Assembly (NCBI GenBank): GCA_028819215.1
Contig: JAPPMG010000002.1
Span: 1 to 64,000, forward strand
Reading direction: 5' to 3'
Source: Bryobacterales bacterium
GTDB taxonomy: Bacteria; Acidobacteriota; Terriglobia; Bryobacterales; UBA6623
DNA: 64,000 nucleotides
Shown: positions 26,436 to 35,488 of the stretch, one piece after another
How the letters are laid out: each line of letters opens with the position of its first letter
Position numbering within the stretch: the stretch's first letter is position 1
Translations under genes and position numbers: made by a program
Notes under the pieces: model-generated
What the model saw: only the letters and a program-made list of their open reading frames with translations
Database searches by the model: none
What the model was told of the DNA's origin: nothing

Positions 26436-28199
26436 ATGCCTTCTACCTCCACCGACAGCCCGGACGAGACTCCGGCAGCTAGTGCGACGGCCGAGGCGGC
26501 GGAGCCGGCGCCAGCCGAGCAGAAGAAGCCGGCGCGCGCTGCGAGGGCCAAGAGCCGCCGAAAGGAAGAGCCTTCCGACAGTCCGCCGGTAAGCTCCGAG
26601 AGCGACGAAGAGGCCGGAGCCGAGGCACCCCGTTCCGCCGAGCAGGAAACAGCTGGCGGCCACGAGAGCTCGGATGGATCGGATGCCGAGTCGGGACAGG
26701 GCGGACGGCGCAGGCGCAGTCGTTTCCGGGAAGCGGCAGGGTCAGAAGCAAGCTCCGAAGACAACAGCGAAGAGGGCGGCGCCAGACCGCCCCAAGGGGA
26801 GCGCTACGGTCGCAAGCCCGGGCGCAAAGCGCGCTTCCGGCGCGAGGCCGGAGGCCGCGGCAAGCGCCACGGTCAAAAGGCCGAGCATCCCGACGAAGAG
26901 ACCGAATACCAAGCCATCGTCCAGAGCATGCTTGAAGAGGGCAAGCGCCCGCTGGAACTCGCCCCGCTCAAAGCGCTCAGCATCACCGAACTGTACCGCA
27001 AGGCACGGGAATTGGGCATTGAGACCCGAGCCGGCTTGCGCAAGCAGGAATTGATCTTCAGCATCTTGCAAACGCAGACCGACGGCGTGGGCCTGATCCT
27101 GGCCGAGGGGGTGCTGCAGGTCATGCAGGAGGGTTACGGATTCCTGCGCTCGCCGGCGTACCACTACCAGCCCGGCCCGGACGACGTGTACGTCTCGCCG
27201 AACCAGATCCGGCGCTGCAACTTGCGCAGCGGCGACACCGTGGCCGGGCACATGCGCCCGCCTCACGCCGGAGAGCGCTATTTCACCCTGCTGAACGTAT
27301 TGGCGGTCAACTTCGAACCGCCAGCGGTGGCGAAGACCAAGATTCTGTTCGACAACCTGACCGCTCTCTACCCAGAGAGCAAGTTCAAGCTCGAGACCAA
27401 CAAGAACAACCTGAGCGGGCGCGTGCTGGACCTGCTGGTTCCCATCGGCAAGGGCCAGCGCGGGCTGATCGTGGCTCCGCCGCGCACGGGTAAGACGATG
27501 TTGCTGCAGGCCATCGCCAACTCGATCACGGAGAACCAACCGGACGTCTACCTGATCGTGCTGCTGATCGACGAGCGCCCGGAAGAGGTCACCGACATGC
27601 AACGCTCAGTGCGCGGCGAGGTGGTCAGCTCGACCTTTGACGAGCCGGCCTCCCGGCACGTCAATATCGCCGAGACGGTGATCGAAAAGGCGAAGCGTCT
27701 GGTCGAGCACAAGCGGGATGTGGTGATCTTGCTGGATTCGATCACGCGCCTTGCGCGGGCCTACAACACAATTGCTCCGCCCTCGGGCAAGGTGCTCTCT
27801 GGCGGCGTCGACTCCAATGCGCTGCAGCGCCCCAAGCGATTCTTCGGCGCGGCGCGCAACATCGAGGAGGGCGGTTCGCTGACCATCGTCGCCACCGCGC
27901 TGGTCGAGACCGGCAGCCGCATGGACGAGGTGATCTTCGAGGAGTTCAAGGGCACCGGCAACATGGAAGCCCACCTTGATCGCAAGCTCGTGGACAAGCG
28001 AATCTTCCCGTCCATCGATACCAACCGTAGCGGGACGCGCAAGGAAGAGCTGCTGCTAGGGCCGGAGACTCTGAACAAGGTCTGGGTCTTGCGACGCGTG
28101 CTGAGCGGGCTGCAAACCGTCGAAGCGGCCGAGTTGCTGCTGGATCGCATGGTCAAGACCAAGAACAACGAAGAGTTTCTCGCGTCGATGACCAGCTGA
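26436..28199 (+). CDS. rho: Transcription termination factor Rho with long disordered N-terminus
   Basis: A 587-residue hexameric RNA helicase that terminates transcription. From ATG 26436, about the first 150 residues are low-complexity, with an acidic Ser/Glu/Ala part and then an Arg/Gly-rich basic part. A Rho N-terminal helical segment ([18 protein letters not shown]) and the cold-shock-like RNA-binding domain follow. The ATPase core has a Walker A of APPRTGKT near 347-354 and the secondary RNA-site motif [21 protein letters not shown]. The extension makes it far longer than E. coli Rho (419). An open frame starting at 26376 would overlap engB; the chosen start matches the beginning of biased composition. 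No autoregulatory leader was identified. Confidence 0.95.
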   Translation: MPSTSTDSPDETPAASATAEAAEPAPAEQKKPARAARAKSRRKEEPSDSPPVSSESDEEAGAEAPRSAEQETAGGHESSDGSDAESGQGGRRRRSRFREAAGSEASSEDNSEEGGARPPQGERYGRKPGRKARFRREAGGRGKRHGQKAEHPDEETEYQAIVQSMLEEGKRPLELAPLKALSITELYRKARELGIETRAGLRKQELIFSILQTQTDGVGLILAEGVLQVMQEGYGFLRSPAYHYQPGPDDVYVSPNQIRRCNLRSGDTVAGHMRPPHAGERYFTLLNVLAVNFEPPAVAKTKILFDNLTALYPESKFKLETNKNNLSGRVLDLLVPIGKGQRGLIVAPPRTGKTMLLQAIANSITENQPDVYLIVLLIDERPEEVTDMQRSVRGEVVSSTFDEPASRHVNIAETVIEKAKRLVEHKRDVVILLDSITRLARAYNTIAPPSGKVLSGGVDSNALQRPKRFFGAARNIEEGGSLTIVATALVETGSRMDEVIFEEFKGTGNMEAHLDRKLVDKRIFPSIDTNRSGTRKEELLLGPETLNKVWVLRRVLSGLQTVEAAELLLDRMVKTKNNEEFLASMTS

Positions 28200-28421
28200 G
28201 GCTGGACTTCGACCCAGACTCAGGCCTTGTCTGGTCGCTCACATGGCGATAGTGCAGCCACTGGCAAGAACGTGTGCGCTGCATCAGCGCTATGGGGCGA
28301 GCGACTGTCAGCCCGCGAGCTTGGCGCGCGTTGCTGAGGCAGTCAGGGCCCTTGGGCTTCGAATCTAAACGGATGTCTTCTTGCCGAGTGGGGTTGCCGG
28401 ACAAGAGTGCGGCCCGTTGAA

Positions 28422-29432
28422 ATGAACGAGCGCCGATTCAAAGTGCGACACTATGCACGGAAACGGGCGCGACCATCGATGATGCACGGATCGAGACGAA
28501 CATTTCTCGCGGCAGCCACCGGGCTCTCGCTCTATAGGTGCTCCGGGCCTGAGGCCGAGAATCCGGCTGCTGAGCCGTCTTCTGTCGAGGGGCCGATGAA
28601 GCTCTCGCTGTCCGTGCGAGTGGCGGAGTCGTTTTCCGACAAGCGCAACTCGGAGATGACGATCGACGAGCTGATCGATCTCGCGAAGACGTTTGGCTAC
28701 GAAGCGCTCTGCATGAGGGCCTCGCAGCTCGGTACGCACAGTCCGGCCGAACAGATCGCCGAAGCTCGCGAGAAGATTGACGCCGCTGGTCTGAAGGTGT
28801 CAATGGTCACAGGCGACTTCGCGGTGCCGAGCAACAACGAAGAGGGTCCGATGCTCCTGCGCGATATCACGCCGTACTTGGACCTCGCGGACGCTCTCGG
28901 CTCCAACCTCATCCGGGTTTGCATGAAGAAGGACGAGGACATCGAATTCGCGCAGAAGTCAGCTGACGAGGCCGCGGAACGCGGCATCCGCCTGGCTCAC
29001 CAGTCACACTGCGCCAGCTTGTTCGAGACCGTCAGCGGCTCGCTGCGCGTACTGGAGGCGGTCCACAGGCCGAACTTCGGGATCATCTACGAACCAGCCA
29101 ATTGGTTCATTGCAGGCGAGGACTACGGCATCGATGCGATCCGCAAGATGGAGCCGTACCTGTTCAATTTCTACATCCAGAACCACAGGCTGAACCCCGA
29201 CGGAGAGACAGCCGTCACCACCTGGAAGAAGGGACCTGTGCCGGTAGACCACATCGGAGTCTGGCAGGAAGGCGGCATCGACGTCGAAGCAGTGTTTGAC
29301 GCCATGCACGAGGTGGGATACGAAGGCTACCTTACTGTTCACCAGGCGTTCGGCGACATAATGCCAGTCACCGAAGCGGTTCGCAAGAGCTATGAGCACC
29401 TCAGGCCCCTCACAATGCCTAGGACCGCCTGA
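28422..29432 (+). CDS. Sugar phosphate isomerase/epimerase-like TIM-barrel protein with Tat-type leader
   Basis: An AP-endonuclease-2/xylose-isomerase-type TIM barrel. The twin-arginine leader SRRTFLAAATG precedes a short hydrophobic stretch, so export by Tat is likely. ATG codons at 28422, 28479 and 28482 are all possible starts; the last gives 316 residues with the RR motif next to the N-terminus. Barrel features include metal or substrate histidines in HQSHCASL, the glutamate in IIYEPANW and the terminal YLTVHQAFGD. The substrate is unknown. A Gfo/Idh/MocA oxidoreductase follows after 49 bases, a pairing typical of oxidised-sugar or inositol metabolism. The leader region 28200-28421 shows no terminator with a T-tract after rho. 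Confidence 0.8.
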   Translation: MNERRFKVRHYARKRARPSMMHGSRRTFLAAATGLSLYRCSGPEAENPAAEPSSVEGPMKLSLSVRVAESFSDKRNSEMTIDELIDLAKTFGYEALCMRASQLGTHSPAEQIAEAREKIDAAGLKVSMVTGDFAVPSNNEEGPMLLRDITPYLDLADALGSNLIRVCMKKDEDIEFAQKSADEAAERGIRLAHQSHCASLFETVSGSLRVLEAVHRPNFGIIYEPANWFIAGEDYGIDAIRKMEPYLFNFYIQNHRLNPDGETAVTTWKKGPVPVDHIGVWQEGGIDVEAVFDAMHEVGYEGYLTVHQAFGDIMPVTEAVRKSYEHLRPLTMPRTA

Positions 29433-29481
29433 GGGACGACTCGGGCCGCGCGATCTCGCCGGAGCAAGCGGAGGTAACGCA

Positions 29482-30540
29482 ATGCCAATTGATCGAAGAG
29501 AGTTCATCGCCTCTTCCGCCGCGGCAATAGCCGCCGCAGAAGGGGCTAGGGGGGCCGGGGGCCGGATTCGCGCGGCGGTCCTGGGGACGCAACACGGACA
29601 TGTCCGCGGCAAGCTCCAAGCCATGATCGAGTCGCCAGACTACGAAGTGGCGTGTATCTGCGAGCACGATCCCGCAATCCAGAAAAGGCAGGCCGCAGAC
29701 CCCCTCTTTCGGGGCCAGACCTGGGTCTCGGAGAACGAGCTGCTAAGCGACAAGTCGATCGACCTCGTGGTCGTGGAATGCAAGCCGTGGCAGGCCATTC
29801 CGTGGGGGCGGAAAGTCATCGCGGCAGGCAAGCACCTCCATTTGGAGAAGCCTGCTGGGGACACCTACGAACCCTTCAAGGAGCTGGTCGACCAAGCCCG
29901 CTCTAAGGGCTTGCTCTTGCAGATGGGGTGGGTCCTGCGTGGCCAAGAGGGCATCAACGCCGCCTTGCACGCCGCAAGACAAGGTTGGCTGGGGAACGTC
30001 CACTTGGTGCGGGGCACTATGAACTCAGACCGCGGTCAAGAGCAGAGGGATCTCGAGGCACGGTATCCCGGCGGTGCCATGTTCGAACTGTTGGGCCACC
30101 TGATCGACCGAGTGCTCGAATTCACCGGCCGACCCGACAAGGTCCACACGTGGCTACGCCACGATACAGGTATAGACGACGACCTCAAGGACAACACGCT
30201 CGCGGTCTTGGAATACGGTGGTGGCCTCGCGCTAATCTCTACGACGGCCCGCATGTACGGATCTGGCGACCACAGATCGTTCGAGGTCATCGGAACAGAC
30301 GGCAGCTTCATAGTCCAGCCGCTCGGAGGGCACTCCAAGATGAAGGTCGCGATGCGCGAGGCGCGAGGACCATACAAGCAAGGCTGGCAAACCATCGACC
30401 TTGGCCCGCAGCCGCGGTACATCGCCGACTTCGTGGAGTTTGCGCGAGCGTTCAAGAGCAAGACTCCCTTGCAGCAGTCCTACGATCACGAACTGATAGT
30501 TCATGAGACGCTGCTGAAGGCGTCCGGCATGATGTCCTGA
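29482..30540 (+). CDS. Gfo/Idh/MocA family oxidoreductase with Tat-type leader
   Basis: A 352-residue NAD(P)-dependent oxidoreductase. DRREFIASSAAAIAAA forms a twin-arginine leader. A nucleotide-binding strand (AAVLGTQHGHVRG, lacking the textbook GxGxxG) and the catalytic LHLEKPAGD motif, with lysine in EKP, follow. The C-terminal alpha/beta substrate domain is complete. GGAGGT at 29470-29475 sits six bases before ATG 29482 and sets the start; the frame is open to 29392, overlapping the previous gene. An exported Gfo/Idh protein is expected to carry tightly bound cofactor, as known for Tat-secreted glucose-fructose oxidoreductase. It lies between two TIM-barrel isomerases on the same strand. 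Confidence 0.88.
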   Translation: MPIDRREFIASSAAAIAAAEGARGAGGRIRAAVLGTQHGHVRGKLQAMIESPDYEVACICEHDPAIQKRQAADPLFRGQTWVSENELLSDKSIDLVVVECKPWQAIPWGRKVIAAGKHLHLEKPAGDTYEPFKELVDQARSKGLLLQMGWVLRGQEGINAALHAARQGWLGNVHLVRGTMNSDRGQEQRDLEARYPGGAMFELLGHLIDRVLEFTGRPDKVHTWLRHDTGIDDDLKDNTLAVLEYGGGLALISTTARMYGSGDHRSFEVIGTDGSFIVQPLGGHSKMKVAMREARGPYKQGWQTIDLGPQPRYIADFVEFARAFKSKTPLQQSYDHELIVHETLLKASGMMS

Positions 30541-30658
30541 CCTGAATCCACCACTCAGAATGGCTTTGGAAACTCGCAGCGAGGTGATCTAGGACGCGAT
30601 GATGGGGGGATAACGAGGCTTCTGTCTGACAGCCTCCCCACAAGGATCGGAAAAGATC

Positions 30659-31606
30659 GTGCATCGGCGGGAATTCGTTACATCTGTTGCAGCCTCGGCG
30701 CCGCTGGCGCTCGCCTGCGAGTGGCAGCCCAGGACAGCCCCGAGCGGTCTCAAGCTCTCGGTGACCTGTGACATGTTCCGGGGAAGTGAACGCAGGCTGC
30801 CAGTCGACACGATTGATCGCACGGACCCGCGCCCAGACCCCGATGTCCAATACACGCCCGACGAGGGCCTTGCCCTAGCCAAGAGCCTCGGGTACGAGGG
30901 CTTCGAGATGTTCGACTGGCGCGACGACCGGGAACGCAGCGCCTACGCAGATGCGATGCGCAAGCACGGCCTAGAAGCGGTCTGCATCACCGCCAACAAG
31001 GGGGTGCAGGCGCCTGGATGCAGCTTGACAGACCCGGACGAAAGAGAGGGCTTCCTGAGGGAGATCGCAGATGCTTCGTCGGTTGCGGCAGAGTTTGCTT
31101 GCCAACGACTGGTGGTGCTGACCGGACCGGAGCGCGAGGGCGTGCCGCGTTCCGAGCAGATGGACAGCTGCGTGGCAGGCCTGAAGGAGGCCGTGCCGAT
31201 CCTGGAGCAAGCCGGAACGACGATCGTAGTTGAGCCGATCAACACGCTTGTGACACGACCGGGACACTTCCTCGCCGGAGCGCGGGAGGGGCTTGAAATG
31301 CTGCGCCGGGTGGACTCGCCCCGCGTCAAACTGCTGTTCGACATTTACCACGTGCAGGTCACGGACGGCGACCTGATTCTTCAAATTCGGAACAACATCG
31401 ATCTGATCGGGCACTTCCAGATCGGGGACCACCCCGGCCGCATGCAACCAGGCACCGGCGAGATCAACTACCGCAACGTGTTCCGTGTGATCTACGAGTT
31501 GCAGGAAGCTGGCAAGTTCGACGGGTACGCGGGATTGGAGTACCACCCGAGCGTGCCCCTCCCGCAGACCATGGCAGAGGTTCGCCAACTGGCGAGCTTC
31601 TCTTGA
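30659..31606 (+). CDS. Hydroxypyruvate isomerase-like TIM-barrel protein with Tat-type leader
   Basis: A 315-residue xylose-isomerase-like barrel close to the hydroxypyruvate isomerase family, which interconverts hydroxypyruvate and tartronate semialdehyde. The family segment EPINTLVTRPGHFL is present, then KLLFDIYHVQ with metal-binding Asp and His, GHFQIGDHPGR, and the glutamate in GLEYHPS. The leader HRREFVTSVAASAPLALAC has a twin-arginine motif followed by a cysteine that could be lipidated, although the lipobox is imperfect. The start is GTG 30659, preceded by AAGGATCGG. Cytoplasmic Hyi proteins lack such a leader, so an extracytoplasmic substrate is inferred. Confidence 0.82.
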   Translation: MHRREFVTSVAASAPLALACEWQPRTAPSGLKLSVTCDMFRGSERRLPVDTIDRTDPRPDPDVQYTPDEGLALAKSLGYEGFEMFDWRDDRERSAYADAMRKHGLEAVCITANKGVQAPGCSLTDPDEREGFLREIADASSVAAEFACQRLVVLTGPEREGVPRSEQMDSCVAGLKEAVPILEQAGTTIVVEPINTLVTRPGHFLAGAREGLEMLRRVDSPRVKLLFDIYHVQVTDGDLILQIRNNIDLIGHFQIGDHPGRMQPGTGEINYRNVFRVIYELQEAGKFDGYAGLEYHPSVPLPQTMAEVRQLASFS

Positions 31607-31746
31607 CCGTCTCGCGATTACCAGCCAGACTGACCTGTCTGATCGGTGATCGTCCACGAGTTCGCCCAGCCTAGGACATTACTGTTGCGCAGCTCACGAG
31701 TCCTGCCTGCGAGAATGATTTCCTTAACCCATCGCTACGAGGGGAG

Positions 31747-33120
31747 ATGAAGAAGCCCGCGATAGTCGTCTTCCGGCGGGATCTACGCACCGCCGACAAC
31801 GCCGCATTGCGCGCGGCCGTGGCGGATGGCCCGACCCTTGCTCTCTACGTGCTTGACGATGCGGCCGACGGGCGCCCGTTGGGCGGTGCGGGACGCTGGT
31901 GGCTGCATCACGCCATCGTTCGGCTGCGGGGGCAACTGGCGGAGCTTGGCGTGCCGCTGATCCTGAGGAAGGGAGGCCAGAATACAGCTGTCATCGATGT
32001 CGCCATCGCAACAGGCGCTCGCAGTGTGTATTGGAATCGGCGCTACACCCCCTGGGGCGTGCGAACTGACGAGGCTCTCAGATCCAAGCTGCAGAGGACT
32101 GGAATCGTCTCTGACAGTTTCGAGGGCACGTATTTGCGCGAACCCCAGACGCTGCTTTCAAAGCAAGGCACTTGGTTCAAGGTCTTCACGCCGTTCTACA
32201 AGGCTTCCCTCGTGATGGGCGAGCCATCGGCTCCGTTTCCAACCCCTCGCCCACAGGCAGTACCCCGCACCTCAGCGGAGTCGGAATCGCTCGAGGATTG
32301 GCGGCTTCTTCCCACCGCCCCGAACTGGGCAAGCGGTCTGCGCGAGGCTTGGGCGCCTGAAGCGCACAACGCCGAGTCAAGACTGCACGATTTCGTCAAT
32401 AGCCGGATCGATTCGTACGCGCAGGATCGCGACAGACCGGATCTGGACGCGACCTCGGCTCTTTCCCCTTACCTAGCCTTCGGCGAGCTATCCTCGCGCC
32501 AGCTGTGGCATGCGGCCCGACGAATTCAGCGTTCCGGCCCCGAGGAGGGCCCGGGTGTCGATTCCTTTCTTCGACAGCTCGTGTGGCGAGATTTCTGCGC
32601 GAACCTGCTTTACCACTCCCCCAAGATTGTCAGCCAGCCCTTCCAAGAGAGATTCAATCGGTTCCCGTGGGCGGACGATCCGGTGTCCCTTGGGGCTTGG
32701 CAGAAAGGCAGGACAGGCTACCCATGGATCGACGCGGGAATGCGCCAACTCTGGGTCACGGGCTGGATGCACAACCGGGTTCGGATGGGTGTCGGATCCT
32801 TCCTGGCCAAGCACTTGCTCCTGCCATGGCAACACGGCGAGGCTTGGTTCTGGGACACGCTTGTCGATGCGGACCCGGCCCAGAACATCGCGAACTGGCA
32901 GTGGGTCGCGGGCTGCGGCGCAGACGCCGTTCCGTACTTCCGCATCTTCAACCCGATCACTCAGGGCGCGAAGTTCGACCGGACGGGCCGCTACCTGCAC
33001 GAATGGCAGCCGGCAGCTTCGAGCTACGAGCCCGGCTCGGCCGGGGTCCCGCCAATCATTGGGCACAGGGAGGGTCGCGAGAGAGCGCTGGCGGCATTTC
33101 GCTCCCTCTCCGATCGGTAA
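31747..33120 (+). CDS. phrB: Deoxyribodipyrimidine photolyase, CPD class I type
   Basis: A 457-residue blue-light DNA repair enzyme that splits cyclobutane pyrimidine dimers. The N-terminal Rossmann-type antenna domain is in residues 1-130 (FRRDLRTADN). The FAD-binding helical domain shows FLRQLVWRDF, the WQKGRTGYPWIDAGMRQL signature, MHNRVRM, and the DADPAQNIANWQWVAG segment with tryptophans for electron transfer. A GAGGGGAG purine run abuts ATG 31747 as ribosome-binding site. No LexA-type box is seen in the 140-base gap. Its presence suggests light exposure in the habitat. Confidence 0.93.
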   Translation: MKKPAIVVFRRDLRTADNAALRAAVADGPTLALYVLDDAADGRPLGGAGRWWLHHAIVRLRGQLAELGVPLILRKGGQNTAVIDVAIATGARSVYWNRRYTPWGVRTDEALRSKLQRTGIVSDSFEGTYLREPQTLLSKQGTWFKVFTPFYKASLVMGEPSAPFPTPRPQAVPRTSAESESLEDWRLLPTAPNWASGLREAWAPEAHNAESRLHDFVNSRIDSYAQDRDRPDLDATSALSPYLAFGELSSRQLWHAARRIQRSGPEEGPGVDSFLRQLVWRDFCANLLYHSPKIVSQPFQERFNRFPWADDPVSLGAWQKGRTGYPWIDAGMRQLWVTGWMHNRVRMGVGSFLAKHLLLPWQHGEAWFWDTLVDADPAQNIANWQWVAGCGADAVPYFRIFNPITQGAKFDRTGRYLHEWQPAASSYEPGSAGVPPIIGHREGRERALAAFRSLSDR

Positions 33121-33350
33121 GGAGCAACCCGCGCCCGCCCGGTGAATGACACGCGCGGGCGGTTCGCGAGTTTGGCTACAAGGCGATTTGCGCGCTGCAG
33201 GCTCCAGCCCCATTCAATGGATCACTGCTGTGAGCTGGTCCAAGGCGTCGGAATACGAGGTCAACTCGCTGTGTAGTCGGAGATTGTCCGAGTGAAGACC
33301 GAGCGCCCGCCGGAGCACTACCGCCCAATCCGGCAGACACAAACAACCCG

Positions 33351-33356
33351 TATAAT
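33351..33356 (+). promoter_or_regulatory. Consensus -10 element TATAAT upstream of the sugar dehydrogenase
   Basis: A perfect TATAAT lies 30 bases before the TTG start at 33386, in an otherwise G/C-rich gap. No TTGACA-like hexamer occurs 16-18 bases upstream, so it would be an extended or activator-dependent promoter if real. Confidence 0.35.
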
Positions 33357-33385
33357 TCGGACTGGCCGCAACAGGTTTAGAGAAA

Positions 33386-35302
33386 TTGCTTTATTCGATC
33401 AAGAGACTCGTCGCATCCGCGGCGTTGGCGCTTGTCCTAGCTCCTCCAGCGACAGCCCAGGTCAACTTGGAAGAACTGACCTTCGTTGAGGTCTTCCGCG
33501 GCGTTTCAGGCGCAACCTCGATCACTCACGCGGGTGACGGCACGGGCCGGCTGTTTGTCACTGAGCAAGTCGGCCGGGTCTTGGTCCACACCGGCGAGAG
33601 CCTGCTGAGCACCCCGTTCCTCGATATCCGAGGCCGTGTCCGCGCCGGCGGCGAGCGAGGGCTCCTCAGCCTAGCGTTCCATCCAGAGTACGCCGCAAAT
33701 GGTTACTTCTTCGTCAATTACACGGATTTAGGCGGGGGCACGGTTGTCTCGCGCTTCGAGATCAGTTCCGATTCGAATCTAGCCGATCCCGAATCGGAGA
33801 CGATTCTCTTTCAAGCTGCGCAGCCTCGACGGAACCACAACGGCGGCCAAATCCACTTCGGACCTGATGGCTACCTATACATCGGCATGGGCGATGGCGG
33901 AGGGGCCGGAGATCCACCGAATCTGGCTCAGGACTTGAGCAGTGTGCTGGGGAAGATGCTGCGGGTTGACATCGACCAAGGATCCACTGCACTGCCACCT
34001 GAGTCGAACCCGTTCGTGAATACGCCAAACGCTCGCCCGGAGATATGGGCGTATGGATTGCGGAACCCGTGGCGATTCAGCTTTGACCGTCTCACCGGCG
34101 ACATGTTCATCGGAGACGTGGGCCAGAACGCTGTCGAAGAGATCTCGTTTCAGCCAGCCGACAGCCAAGGTGGCGAGAACTACGGCTGGCGGCTGATGGA
34201 GGGCTCCCGCTGCTACAACCCGCCGACCAGCTGCAACGCCTCGGGATCGCTTGTCCTGCCAATTCTCGAGTACGCCAACTCTGGCGGCAATTGCGGGGGG
34301 TCGGTCACCGGTGGCTATCGCTACCGCGGAACGAGGCACCCCCAACTGTCCGGCACGTACTTCTTTGCTGACTATTGCACGGGGGAGTTATTCGCGGCGT
34401 ATCAGGAAAACGGTGCCTGGGAGCAGCTTGGACCTCGAGAGACTGGGATCACCATCAGGACATTTGGCGAGGACGAGACCGGCGAAATCTACTTCGCCGA
34501 CTCAGGCGTCGTCTATCGCATCGACGCGCCCAGGCCGCCGCCGCAGATTTCCGAGGGCGGAGTGGTGAACTCAGCGACACTTGAAGCCGGTCCGGGGCTG
34601 GCCCCCGGCAGCCTAGCCACGGCGTTCGGAGTGGGTCTCGCGACCGCTACGGCGGCGGCTGAGGGCCGGCCTCTGCCTCACGACCTCGGGGGCGGGTCGA
34701 TGACCTTCAATGGTGCGACTGCAGCACCGCAGATCTTCGCGGCTCCCGGACAGCGGAACTTCCAAGTGCCCTGGGAGTTGGCAGGGCTCGCTGAAGCATC
34801 GCTCACCGTTACGGTCGAGGACATGTCCAGCCCGGCGGTCACGGTGCCCCTCGCTCGCGTCAGCCCGGGCGTTTTCACGTTGAACAGCCTCGGCCAGGCC
34901 GCGGCGCTGATCGCCTCCACCGGAGGGTTGGTGGCTGGGCCGGCAGGAGCATTCCCGTGGGCTCGGCCAGCCCGGTCCGGCGAGACTCTGCTGATCTTCG
35001 CAACAGGCCTGGGGCCGGTGACGAATCCGCCCGGCACGGGTGCGCCGGCCTTGGCGGATCCCATCTCTGCCACTGTCGAAACTGTCAGTGCGCTGCTCGG
35101 CGGCGAGTCGATGACAGTGGTGCTCGCCGGCCTCGTGCCATCATTCGCTGGCCTGTACCAAGTCAACGTGCAACTTTCGGAGGAAACCCCGTCCGGGAAC
35201 GCTGTCCCCCTAGTCATCCAAGTCGCCGGAGTTAGTTCGAACACAACCTTTATCGCCGTGGACGCGCCGGAGACCAGCCCGACGGCGGAAGTAGAGCCCT
35301 GA
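33386..35302 (+). CDS. Secreted PQQ-type glucose/sorbosone dehydrogenase-like protein with C-terminal Solibacter-type domain
   Basis: A 638-residue exported protein. The TTG start at 33386 gives a clean signal peptide (SAALALVLAPPATAQ). Residues 30-385 form a six-bladed propeller of the soluble sugar dehydrogenase family, with RNHNGGQIHFGPDGYLYIG near 150 and GLRNPWRFSFDR as family markers. Residues from about 392 to the end match the C-terminal beta-sandwich domain first named from Solibacter usitatus, with VVNSATL at its start, LIFATGLGP in the middle and YQVNVQL near the end. That domain is appended to many secreted acidobacterial proteins, and its function is not established. The enzyme probably oxidises aldoses in the periplasm or outside the cell with PQQ. 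Confidence 0.9.
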   Translation: MLYSIKRLVASAALALVLAPPATAQVNLEELTFVEVFRGVSGATSITHAGDGTGRLFVTEQVGRVLVHTGESLLSTPFLDIRGRVRAGGERGLLSLAFHPEYAANGYFFVNYTDLGGGTVVSRFEISSDSNLADPESETILFQAAQPRRNHNGGQIHFGPDGYLYIGMGDGGGAGDPPNLAQDLSSVLGKMLRVDIDQGSTALPPESNPFVNTPNARPEIWAYGLRNPWRFSFDRLTGDMFIGDVGQNAVEEISFQPADSQGGENYGWRLMEGSRCYNPPTSCNASGSLVLPILEYANSGGNCGGSVTGGYRYRGTRHPQLSGTYFFADYCTGELFAAYQENGAWEQLGPRETGITIRTFGEDETGEIYFADSGVVYRIDAPRPPPQISEGGVVNSATLEAGPGLAPGSLATAFGVGLATATAAAEGRPLPHDLGGGSMTFNGATAAPQIFAAPGQRNFQVPWELAGLAEASLTVTVEDMSSPAVTVPLARVSPGVFTLNSLGQAAALIASTGGLVAGPAGAFPWARPARSGETLLIFATGLGPVTNPPGTGAPALADPISATVETVSALLGGESMTVVLAGLVPSFAGLYQVNVQLSEETPSGNAVPLVIQVAGVSSNTTFIAVDAPETSPTAEVEP

Positions 35303-35488
35303 ATGGACGGTCTTCGTTCTCGCGACATTGATGGCTCTAGGCTTCCCACCTGAAGCGGCTCATGGGCCTTGCGCGATGCGCTTTCGGCGCGCGTGGGCTC
35401 GGTCGATCCAGCACCTGAAAGGAACGCGTGGCCACAACTGCCACTACAGTCACGTAAGCCTGCGGAATTGCTCTCGATTGCCGACCAT

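Noticed and set aside
28340-28370. tRNA-like T-loop sequence (GCTTCGAATC) downstream of rho
   Set aside because: The flanking bases do not form a T-stem and no acceptor or anticodon arm can be folded around it.
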